From JAAZLA01 sp964560975 (GTDB taxonomy: Bacteria; Spirochaetota; Spirochaetia; Treponematales; Treponemataceae), in the NCBI GenBank assembly GCA_964560975.1, contig CAZLNE010000093.1, forward strand, positions 1 to 8,695: DNA of 8,695 bases. The letters are read 5' to 3'. The position numbers and the translations under genes are program-made. This document shows positions 1-5,116 of the stretch, piece by piece. Each line of letters begins with the position of its first letter. Position 1 is the stretch's first letter. The notes beneath the pieces are model-generated. The model had not been told where the DNA came from. It was given only the letters and a program-made list of their open reading frames with translations, and made no database searches.

Positions 1-1
1 G

Positions 2-1072
2 TATGCCCCGGTCCACACTGGTACTGAAAACACAAATATTGACTATTTTGAAACCATTACTGAAGTAACTAACGTACTTTGTTCGCATCAAAACACTCTC
101 TATGTAACTGATGAAACAGTATATACACTTTCTTCGATGTCAGTTTTTTTTAGAAACATCCCATCATCTCATGTAGTTGTGCTTCCATCAGGTGAAACAT
201 ATAAGACAATAGATCAAGTTCTTAAGATACTTACACAGGCAGTTGAACTTGGTCTCAATAGATCCAGTATTTTTATTGGAATTGGAGGCGGTGTTGTAAC
301 CGATATGACAGCCTTTGCCGCATCCTTATTTAAACGCGGATGTAAACTATACCTCGTTCCCACTACCCTCCTTGCTATGGCAGATGCTTCTATCGGCGGT
401 AAAACAGGCTGTGATTTTAGCGGTTATAAAAATACAATAGGTACATTTTATCCTGCTTCCAGACTGCTTTTCACACCAGAATTCCTTCTTTCTTTAAGTG
501 ATAAAGAATATTACTCCGGTATGGCAGAAGTCGTAAAAACCGCGATGCTGTATGCTCCAAAGCTTTTCAATATTCTTCATGACGACAAAGAGCTCATCCA
601 AAAGCGGGATAGTTCAGTTTTAATGCAGATAATAAAACGATGTGCACAATCAAAAGCCATGATAGTTGAAAAGGATCTAACCGAAACAGGACTTCGTAAA
701 CAGCTGAATTTAGGACATACCTTTGGACATGCACTAGAATCAATTGCAGGATTAGGAGCCATAACACATGGCGAAGCGGTAGCCTGGGGTCTCGGACGGG
801 CTATTGATCTAAGTTATACATTAGGTTATTGCGATGAAGATTATAAGAATGACGTATTTTCCCTGCTTCAAGAATACGGCTGGTCAACTGAGCCGCTTCA
901 CCCTGTCTGCCTCAAAGAGCATATCGAAGACGCTCCTCAAAAACTTATTCAGGCCATGAAACAGGATAAGAAAAATACTGATCAAGGTATTACTCTAATA
1001 CTTCAAAGAGAAATTAATAGTACCCTCATAGAAATAATACATGAAAATGATATTTTGTCCGTTTTATATTGA
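2..1072 (+). CDS. aroB: 3-dehydroquinate synthase, 5'-partial
   Basis: Cytoplasmic enzyme of the shikimate pathway. It converts DAHP to 3-dehydroquinate using NAD and a divalent metal. The frame is open from base 2, so the first ATG at 137 is internal: the 45 codons before it include LYVTDETV, which fits the N-terminal Rossmann strand of AroB. The visible 356 residues are close to the usual full length of about 360, so only a few N-terminal residues are missing. Counting from base 2, the NAD-binding GGGVVTD lies at about 95-101, PTTLL at 120-124 and DASIGGKTG at 128-136. The likely metal ligands are Glu176 (GMAEVVKTA), His239 (NLGHTFGHALE) and His256 (THGEAVAWG). All key motifs are intact, so it should be active. 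The TGA stop lies inside the -35 box of the following tRNA promoter. The upstream neighbours are outside the window. Confidence 0.96.
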   Translation, partial: YAPVHTGTENTNIDYFETITEVTNVLCSHQNTLYVTDETVYTLSSMSVFFRNIPSSHVVVLPSGETYKTIDQVLKILTQAVELGLNRSSIFIGIGGGVVTDMTAFAASLFKRGCKLYLVPTTLLAMADASIGGKTGCDFSGYKNTIGTFYPASRLLFTPEFLLSLSDKEYYSGMAEVVKTAMLYAPKLFNILHDDKELIQKRDSSVLMQIIKRCAQSKAMIVEKDLTETGLRKQLNLGHTFGHALESIAGLGAITHGEAVAWGLGRAIDLSYTLGYCDEDYKNDVFSLLQEYGWSTEPLHPVCLKEHIEDAPQKLIQAMKQDKKNTDQGITLILQREINSTLIEIIHENDILSVLY

Positions 1073-1097
1073 CTTTTGTTTATGTTTTTGCTACTAT
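1069..1097 (+). promoter_or_regulatory. Sigma-70-type promoter of tRNA-Leu
   Basis: TTGACT (1069-1074) is followed, after exactly 17 bases, by TACTAT (1092-1097), preceded by an extended -10 TGC at 1089-1091. The -35 contains the aroB stop codon (TGA 1070-1072). The predicted start near 1104 gives a leader of about 39 nt before the tRNA. The strength and spacing suit a stable-RNA promoter. Inferred from sequence only. Confidence 0.75.
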
Positions 1098-1108
1098 TTC
1101 TAATATTA

Positions 1109-1130
1109 AAGGTTAACCTTCTAAGGTTAA
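1109..1130. repeat. Palindromic repeats in the tRNA-Leu leader
   Basis: AAGGTTAACCTT (1109-1120) is a perfect 12-bp palindrome. AAGGTTAA occurs again at 1123-1130, so TTAACCTT (1113-1120) and AAGGTTAA (1123-1130) also form an inverted repeat around a 2-nt centre. It lies just downstream of the predicted tRNA transcription start. It could be a processing hairpin or an operator; neither can be shown here. Confidence 0.5.
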
Positions 1131-1142
1131 TTACCTCTATTT

Positions 1143-1224
1143 GCGGGGATGGTGGAATTGGTAGACACGCTAGCTTGAGGTGCTAGTGGCGCGAGCTGTG
1201 CCTGTTCAAGTCAGGTTCTCCGCA
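1143..1224 (+). tRNA. tRNA-Leu (anticodon GAG)
   Basis: An 82-nt class II tRNA. The acceptor stem GCGGGGA (1143-1149) pairs with TCTCCGC (1217-1223) with one G-T pair, and the discriminator is A1224. The D stem is GTG/CAC (1152-1154/1166-1168). The anticodon stem CTAGC/GCTAG (1170-1174/1182-1186) is perfect, with loop TTGAGGT and anticodon GAG at 1177-1179, which reads CUC and CUU. The long variable arm (1187-1199) with stem GGC/GCT is the Leu/Ser class mark. The T stem is GCCTG/CAGGT (1200-1204/1212-1216) with loop TTCAAGT. The CCA end is not encoded. A perfect intrinsic terminator follows two bases later. The last 16 bases belong to a 109-bp repeat present again downstream. Confidence 0.97.
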
Positions 1225-1225
1225 T

Positions 1226-1258
1226 AAAGGAAGAAAGGAAACTTTCTTCCTTTTTTTT
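1226..1258 (+). terminator. Intrinsic terminator of tRNA-Leu, copy 1
   Basis: AAAGGAAGAAAG (1226-1237) pairs perfectly over 12 bp with CTTTCTTCCTTT (1242-1253) around a GAAA tetraloop (1238-1241). A T run reaches 1258. It begins two bases after the tRNA discriminator base. Confidence 0.93.
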
Positions 1259-1267
1259 ATGTACATG

Positions 1268-1309
1268 AGGCACAGCGAGCTGCGTTGTTCACAACGTCGG
1301 GATGTGCCT
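1268..1309. repeat. Bulged hairpin module, copy 1
   Basis: AGGCACA (1268-1274) pairs with TGTGCCT (1303-1309). An asymmetric internal loop separates this from an inner stem CGTTG/CAACG (1283-1287/1292-1296) with a TTCA loop. There is no T run after it, so it is not a typical terminator. TGTGCCTGTTC at 1303-1313 is identical to tRNA positions 1197-1207, and GCGAGCTG at 1275-1282 matches the tRNA variable arm. This suggests a tRNA-derived or REP-like element. Function unknown. Confidence 0.6.
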
Positions 1310-1348
1310 GTTCTATTGACAACGAGCACCTGTGCGAAGTTTCAAGAC

Positions 1349-1364
1349 AGTCAGGTTCTCCGCA
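1349..1364 (+). pseudogene. Orphan tRNA-Leu 3'-end fragment
   Basis: Sixteen bases identical to the 3' end of tRNA-Leu (1209-1224): the end of the T loop, the 3' T stem, the acceptor strand and the discriminator base. The preceding sequence contains no matching acceptor 5' strand (GCGGGGA), D arm or anticodon arm, so it cannot fold as a tRNA. It is a duplicated fragment, not a second gene. Confidence 0.75.
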
Positions 1365-1365
1365 T

Positions 1366-1398
1366 AAAGGAAGAAAGGAAACTTTCTTCCTTTTTTTT
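1366..1398 (+). terminator. Intrinsic terminator, copy 2
   Basis: Exact copy of the 1226-1258 terminator: 12-bp perfect stem, GAAA loop and T run. It could act as a back-up terminator for tRNA-Leu transcripts that read through the first. Confidence 0.85.
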
Positions 1399-1407
1399 AT
1401 GTACATG

Positions 1408-1449
1408 AGGCACAGCGAGCTGCGTTGTTCACAACGTCGGGATGTGCCT
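1408..1449. repeat. Bulged hairpin module, copy 2
   Basis: Exact copy of the 1268-1309 hairpin: 7-bp outer stem AGGCACA/TGTGCCT and inner stem CGTTG/CAACG. It ends about 20 bases before the next terminator. Confidence 0.6.
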
Positions 1450-1467
1450 GTTCTATTTAAAAAAATT

Positions 1468-1504
1468 AAGGGGCTGCCCGAACATTTTGGACAGCCCCTT
1501 TTTT
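1468..1504. terminator. Bidirectional intrinsic terminator between convergent units
   Basis: AAGGGGCTG (1468-1476) pairs with CAGCCCCTT (1492-1500). One mismatch and two more G-C pairs extend the stem inward, and the T run ends at 1504. On the minus strand the same stem is followed by a T-rich tail, because A bases dominate 1458-1466. It can therefore end both the rightward tRNA unit and the leftward ABC ATPase gene, whose stop is at 1532. Confidence 0.85.
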
Positions 1505-1531
1505 ATAAATGAAAATATCTAAGTGTACATA

Positions 1532-2644
1532 CTACTCAGATTTTACAACCTCACAGATTGTAAGATCAGTTTCTCTGTCGAAGAACTTAGCTTTATCCAT
1601 CATTGGTGTAAAGTTTGCAGTATCACCAATTTGGAATTTGTTATCTGGAGCACAAATTGCAATTACAGACTGTGTCTTTGTATTGAGGTGAAGGTGTGTT
1701 TCTGCACCAAGAGGCTCAATAACAGAAATTTTCATCTGCATATTGTTGTTTGGAGTTGGTGTTTTTGTATAAACCAAGTCTTCTGGACGAATACCAAAAG
1801 CAACTTCTTTACCAATGTAGCTCTTAAGAGTTTTAGCCTGTTCTTCAGTTGGTGTCATTTCGAATGAACCTTCATCAGCAATAAGCTTTCCGCCCTTTTC
1901 AACAATTTTTACTGTAAGGAAGTTCATGGGTGGTGAACCGATGAATCCAGCAACGAATTTGTTGATAGGATGGTTGTATAAGTACAATGGTGAACCAATT
2001 TGCTGGATTTTTCCATCTTTCATTACAACGATTTTGTCAGACATGGTCATAGCTTCAATCTGATCGTGTGTTACATAGATCATTGTTGCCTTTAATCTGT
2101 GGTGCAGATCGGAAATTTCTGCACGCATCTGTACACGAAGTTTAGCATCAAGGTTAGAAAGAGGTTCGTCGAAAAGGAATACCTTAGGATTACGAACAAT
2201 AGCGCGTCCTACAGCAACACGCTGGCGCTGACCACCGGAAAGAGCCTTTGGTTTGCGGTCAAGAAGTTTCTCAATATCGAGGATACGAGCAGCTTCATTA
2301 ACACGGCGTTCAATTTCGGCCTTGTCTGTCTTGCGAATTTTTAATCCGAATGCCATGTTATCATACACACTCATGTGCGGATACAAAGCATAGTTCTGGA
2401 AAACCATCGCAATATTGCGGTCTTTTGGCGGAACATCATTCATCAATTCACCATCGATATAGAGTTCACCTTCTGTAATATCTTCCAAACCTGCAATCAT
2501 TCTAAGAGTTGTTGATTTACCGCAACCTGATGGTCCAACGAATACAACGAACTCCTGATCTTCTACAACGATATTTGCGTTATCAACAGCGCGAACGTTA
2601 CCGTCATAAACTTTACCAATACCTTTAAGTTCAACTTTTGCCAT
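1532..2644 (-). CDS. ugpC: UgpC/MsmX/MalK-type sugar ABC importer ATP-binding protein
   Basis: ATPase subunit of a CUT1-type carbohydrate importer, acting on the cytoplasmic face of the inner membrane. The 370-residue product has Walker A GPSGCGKST (37-45), Q-loop Gln83, signature LSGGQ (135-139), Walker B FLFDEP ending near Glu160, and the H-loop His193. A C-terminal regulatory/TOBE region (about 235-370) follows, the usual length for MalK/UgpC/MsmX. ATG 2644 was chosen over the in-frame TTG 2653: AGGAGG lies 11 nt before the ATG but only 2 nt before the TTG. No permease or binding-protein gene adjoins it, so it probably serves several importers encoded elsewhere, as MsmX/MsmK do. It has its own promoter and may also be read from the DUF554 gene upstream. 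The ATPase assignment is firm; the exact substrate, and so the symbol, is not. Confidence 0.93.
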   Translation of the reverse strand: MAKVELKGIGKVYDGNVRAVDNANIVVEDQEFVVFVGPSGCGKSTTLRMIAGLEDITEGELYIDGELMNDVPPKDRNIAMVFQNYALYPHMSVYDNMAFGLKIRKTDKAEIERRVNEAARILDIEKLLDRKPKALSGGQRQRVAVGRAIVRNPKVFLFDEPLSNLDAKLRVQMRAEISDLHHRLKATMIYVTHDQIEAMTMSDKIVVMKDGKIQQIGSPLYLYNHPINKFVAGFIGSPPMNFLTVKIVEKGGKLIADEGSFEMTPTEEQAKTLKSYIGKEVAFGIRPEDLVYTKTPTPNNNMQMKISVIEPLGAETHLHLNTKTQSVIAICAPDNKFQIGDTANFTPMMDKAKFFDRETDLTICEVVKSE

Positions 2645-2655
2645 AAAAAGCAAAG

Positions 2656-2661
2656 CCTCCT
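2656..2661 (-). promoter_or_regulatory. Shine-Dalgarno of the ABC ATPase gene
   Basis: AGGAGG on the minus strand. Its spacing of 11 nt to ATG 2644, against 2 nt to TTG 2653, decides the start codon. Confidence 0.85.
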
Positions 2662-2681
2662 AATATTATTTTATACCCTTC

Positions 2682-2710
2682 ATTATAACTTCAAAAATAG
2701 CATCTGTCAA
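2682..2710 (-). promoter_or_regulatory. Perfect consensus sigma-70 promoter of the ABC ATPase gene
   Basis: On the minus strand, TTGACA (2710-2705), exactly 17 bases, then TATAAT (2687-2682): a full consensus match with optimal spacing. The predicted start is near 2675, giving a leader of about 30 nt that includes the AGGAGG. The TGA within TTGACA is the stop codon of the DUF554 gene (2709-2707). This predicts strong constitutive expression of the ATPase, independent of its upstream neighbour. Confidence 0.85.
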
Positions 2711-3471
2711 ACAAAATAATGTAAAAAAGAAGCAATTTTATCAAAGACGGGTGTTAATAATACAAGAATTATGATTATCAATATGGATGGAAGAAAGTTA
2801 GCTGTTTTTATTTTTCTAAGCTGTAATAAATTAACACCTATAAGTATAATCAATGCACCGCCTACCCCTGTTAATTCTTTAAGCATTACATCACTGACAA
2901 AGGGGGAAACAAACTGAGAAAGAAGGGTTAGAAGACCTTGATACACTAATATTGACACTGCTGAAAATGCTGTTCCCAGACCCATAGCGGCTGCAAAGGC
3001 CATGGCCATAAATCCGTCTAGAACAGATTTTGTAAAGATAATACTATAATCTTTGTTTATTCCTGCCTGGAATGAGCCTAAGATAGCCATTGCTCCAACA
3101 CAAAATAAGACTGAGGCATTTAAAAACGCAAAGGCAAAATTAGATTTAACCGGAGGAGTTTGCGTAGATGCAAGCGAGACCGAAGGACCTTTGCGATTTT
3201 TGGAAATTCCTTTTTCAATCAGTGTTCCAAGGGAAAGTATTTTACCATCGATATCTGCAGTACTGCCAATAATACCGCCTATAATCAAAGATAATGTGAG
3301 GTAAATTACATTCTGATACGAAAACGCCATTTGTACACCAAGAACTATGGTAACTACCCCTGCCCCTGTGCTAATAACATCGGATAATTCACTGGATATT
3401 TTTTTTGAAAATATAAGTCCAAGTATAGAACCAACAATAACTGCAGCGCAGTTTACAAATACTGCTATCAT
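2707..3471 (-). CDS. DUF554 family integral membrane protein
   Basis: A 254-residue hydrophobic protein of the DUF554 family (the family of E. coli YqgA and B. subtilis YdfK), whose function is not established. The N-terminus, with VNCAAVIVGSILGLIF, matches the family's usual start, and the segment GAMAILGSFQAGI followed by LDGFMAMAFAAAMGLGTAFS (126-170) is characteristic. Hydrophobic segments lie near residues 2-21, 34-50, 55-70, 112-132, 152-178, 200-217 and 226-241. A polar, Ser/Pro/Lys-rich stretch at about 90-110 forms a loop between membrane segments. No Shine-Dalgarno precedes ATG 3471, and a possible -10 box lies 6 nt before it, so a leaderless mRNA is possible. It ends 62 bases before the ABC ATPase ATG with no visible terminator, so read-through is likely. 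A transport role is plausible but not shown. Confidence 0.9.
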   Translation of the reverse strand: MIAVFVNCAAVIVGSILGLIFSKKISSELSDVISTGAGVVTIVLGVQMAFSYQNVIYLTLSLIIGGIIGSTADIDGKILSLGTLIEKGISKNRKGPSVSLASTQTPPVKSNFAFAFLNASVLFCVGAMAILGSFQAGINKDYSIIFTKSVLDGFMAMAFAAAMGLGTAFSAVSILVYQGLLTLLSQFVSPFVSDVMLKELTGVGGALIILIGVNLLQLRKIKTANFLPSILIIIILVLLTPVFDKIASFLHYFV

Positions 3472-3477
3472 TCTTGG

Positions 3478-3506
3478 ATGGTAGAATTATTATGAAAAAT
3501 AGTCAA
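3478..3506 (-). promoter_or_regulatory. Candidate leaderless promoter of the DUF554 gene
   Basis: On the minus strand, TTGACT (3506-3501), 17 bases, then TACCAT (3483-3478), a weak -10. Six bases then precede ATG 3471, so transcription would begin at or next to the start codon. This agrees with the absence of a Shine-Dalgarno. The -35 overlaps the 3503-3518 palindrome. Confidence 0.5.
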
Positions 3507-3518
3507 TCTGCAGATTGA
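3503..3518. repeat. 16-bp perfect palindrome, possible operator
   Basis: TCAATCTGCAGATTGA equals its own reverse complement over all 16 bases. It sits in the divergent region between the DUF554 gene and the M16 operon, over the -35 box of the former. The position and symmetry suit a dimeric repressor site, but no regulator is visible nearby. Confidence 0.5.
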
Positions 3519-3555
3519 AATAGTTCACGCTGATAATTTTACCTCAAACAAATAC

Positions 3556-3584
3556 TAGATTAAAATAAGTTAATTAATTATAAT
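3556..3584 (+). promoter_or_regulatory. Candidate promoter of the M16 operon
   Basis: TATAAT (3579-3584) lies 17 bases after a weak -35-like TAGATT (3556-3561, 3 of 6 matches). The predicted start is near 3591, giving a leader of about 60 nt. The region 3560-3612 is very AT-rich, which could help opening but also makes chance TATAAT matches likely. TAATAAA/TTTATTA (3581-3596) forms an inverted repeat at the start site. Confidence 0.4.
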
Positions 3585-3642
3585 AAATTTTTATTAAAAA
3601 GTGTTAATTTAAAGACTATAGCCTTACCATTAACATTAAAAA

Positions 3643-3647
3643 AGGAG
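3643..3647 (+). promoter_or_regulatory. Shine-Dalgarno of the first M16 gene
   Basis: AGGAG with a 6-nt gap to ATG 3654, supporting that start, which also begins a signal peptide. Confidence 0.85.
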
Positions 3648-3653
3648 TGATGT

Positions 3654-5105
3654 ATGAAAAAGTATCTTATCATGCTGTTTTTACTGGTAATCATGTCAGC
3701 TTCATTTACTGCAGCTGCTCAGGAAACAGGTGAAAAAGGATTGTACCATTATGTCTTAGACAATGGTATGGAGTTGTTTGTCATGGAAAACCATGCTTCT
3801 CCTCTCGCCTATATTGAAATAGCAATACGTGCCGGAGGAATAAGCCAAACAAAGGAAACAACAGGATTATTTCATCTTTATGAACACATGATGTTTAAAG
3901 GAAATGCAAAGTATCCAACTGCAGCAGCTGTACAGCGGGCAATGAAAAATCTTGGGGTTGCTTCATGGAATGGAAGCACCGCCAACGAATATATTAATTA
4001 TTTTTTTACGGTTCCTTCTTCGAGTTTGAATGATGGTCTTGAATTCTGGTCATATGCAATACGGGAACCTCTTCTCGATGCAAATGAACTGGAAAATGAA
4101 AAAAAGGTTGTCATTTCGGAAATATCGGGGTATCAGAGCAATCCAAACTGGATACTGCAAAGAGCAGCCTCGACTATCATTTTTAATGAGGAACCATGGA
4201 AACAGGATGTAGTTGGAAACAATGAAATAATTTTATCTGCGACTGTCGAAGACTTAAAAAATATACAAAATAAGTTTTACATTCCGAATAATGCAGCACT
4301 CTTTGTCGGCGGAGATGTAAATCATGAGGATGTGTATAAAAAAGTTAATAAGATCTATGGCTCATGGAAAAAAGGAAATGATCCATGGGAACAGGATACT
4401 ACTGTAGATACACAGATTGAGCAAACTTTATATTTTGTACAGCCTCATCCGCAAGTGTCTCCTCAAATAGCACAGGTTATGGTATTAATGCGCGGACCTG
4501 ATATTGCAAAAGACAAAAAATCAACCTTTGCTGCTGATGTTTGGGCGGGCTTTGTTAATTCACCTTCTGGCCGTTTTGAGCAAAGTCTTATTGCCAATCC
4601 TTCTTTTGCGGTTCCCAATGCTGATTATCTTTCAACCAGCTATACCACTTCAAGACACCATAGTCTTATTCAGTACACTGCAGTAATGCTTGCTCCTGAA
4701 CAAATGATGGGACAAAGAGCTGCCTATTTTGCACAAGTATTAAGCACCGAAATTGCACCTCAGATTGTTGAGGATCCAACTTATTTTTCAAAAGAAGAAT
4801 ATGATAATTATCCGATCGGCCCCCGAGACAGCCTAATTTTGCGTGCGCAAACACCGCAATCATACTTGTCTGAAATACGATACTGGTGGGCAGTAGCAGA
4901 TACAGATTATTATCTGAACTATATAGCACAATCATCTTCAATTACTCAGACAGATGTATCAGCATTTGCCGCATCATATCTTGTAAATAAACCGGCTGTT
5001 GTAATAGTGCTTATTAATCCGGAACTTTATTCCCAGCAGAAGAGTGAATATGACGCCTTGGGATATAAAGAAATAACGGTAGAATCTGCATTTTGGTGGA
5101 AATAA
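3654..5105 (+). CDS. Secreted M16 family zinc metallopeptidase, catalytic subunit
   Basis: A 483-residue insulinase/pitrilysin-like (M16) peptidase. Residues 1-22 form a Sec signal peptide (MKKYL, hydrophobic core, AAA before Gln23), so it is exported, probably to the periplasm. The inverted zinc motif HxxEH is intact: His74, Glu77 and His78 in HLYEHMMFKG. The third ligand should be a Glu in the segment at 145-156 containing ENEKKVV. The second M16 domain starts near 200 (FYIPNNAALFVGGDV). Where family members usually carry the substrate-binding Arg...Tyr pair (REK.GxxYS), this protein has a diverged stretch near 300-330. That pair is present in the next gene's product, so the two probably form a catalytic/binding heterodimer, as MPP beta/alpha and bacterial M16B pairs do. 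The gene is followed after 11 bases by its partner in one operon. Natural substrate unknown. Confidence 0.93.
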   Translation: MKKYLIMLFLLVIMSASFTAAAQETGEKGLYHYVLDNGMELFVMENHASPLAYIEIAIRAGGISQTKETTGLFHLYEHMMFKGNAKYPTAAAVQRAMKNLGVASWNGSTANEYINYFFTVPSSSLNDGLEFWSYAIREPLLDANELENEKKVVISEISGYQSNPNWILQRAASTIIFNEEPWKQDVVGNNEIILSATVEDLKNIQNKFYIPNNAALFVGGDVNHEDVYKKVNKIYGSWKKGNDPWEQDTTVDTQIEQTLYFVQPHPQVSPQIAQVMVLMRGPDIAKDKKSTFAADVWAGFVNSPSGRFEQSLIANPSFAVPNADYLSTSYTTSRHHSLIQYTAVMLAPEQMMGQRAAYFAQVLSTEIAPQIVEDPTYFSKEEYDNYPIGPRDSLILRAQTPQSYLSEIRYWWAVADTDYYLNYIAQSSSITQTDVSAFAASYLVNKPAVVIVLINPELYSQQKSEYDALGYKEITVESAFWWK

Positions 5106-5110
5106 GGGGA
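5104..5110 (+). promoter_or_regulatory. Shine-Dalgarno of the second M16 gene
   Basis: AAGGGGA overlaps the TAA stop of the first M16 gene and lies 6 nt before ATG 5117. This selects 5117 over the in-frame ATG at 5093, which lies inside the upstream gene, and suggests translational coupling. Confidence 0.8.
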
Positions 5111-5116
5111 AAATAT

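Larger units (their letters stand above)
1209..1317 (+). repeat. 109-bp direct repeat, copy 1
   Basis: By eye, this block is identical over all 109 bases to 1349-1457, with a period of 140 bp. It contains, in order, the 3' end of tRNA-Leu (1209-1224), an intrinsic terminator (1226-1258) and a second hairpin (1268-1309). The lack of any difference in non-coding DNA suggests a recent duplication or ongoing gene conversion. No ORF or transposase accompanies it. Confidence 0.93.
1349..1457 (+). repeat. 109-bp direct repeat, copy 2
   Basis: Second identical copy of 1209-1317, separated from it by a unique 31-bp spacer (1318-1348). It repeats the tRNA 3' end, the terminator and the hairpin, but has no 5' tRNA half before it. 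Confidence 0.93.

Noticed and set aside
137..139. ATG 137 as the aroB start
   Set aside because: The frame is open to the window edge, and the upstream residues match the AroB N-terminal strand; starting here would remove it.
1316..1321. Perfect -35-like TTGACA in the spacer between the repeats
   Set aside because: At 17-bp spacing the -10 position reads GTTTCA, and nearby spacings give no acceptable -10, so no promoter is called.
1318..1364. A second tRNA gene ending at 1364
   Set aside because: Only the 3' acceptor strand and part of the T arm are present; there is no 5' acceptor strand, D arm or anticodon arm upstream.
1209..1364. attL/attR pair of an integrated element at tRNA-Leu
   Set aside because: The duplicated tRNA end resembles an att core, but identity runs 93 bases beyond the tRNA, only 31 unique bases lie between the copies, and there is no integrase. 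Kept only as one possible origin of the repeat.
1285..1512. 75-aa plus-strand ORF across the duplicated region
   Set aside because: It crosses the second terminator, the tRNA fragment and the final terminator, has no Shine-Dalgarno, and its sequence simply reflects the repeats.
2645..2653. TTG start at 2653 for the ABC ATPase
   Set aside because: It lies only 2 nt from the AGGAGG, whereas ATG 2644 has workable spacing and begins the family's usual N-terminus (MAKVEL).
5093..5116. ATG 5093 as the start of the second M16 gene
   Set aside because: It lies inside the first M16 gene, lacks a Shine-Dalgarno and would add eight residues before a clear lipoprotein signal at 5117.
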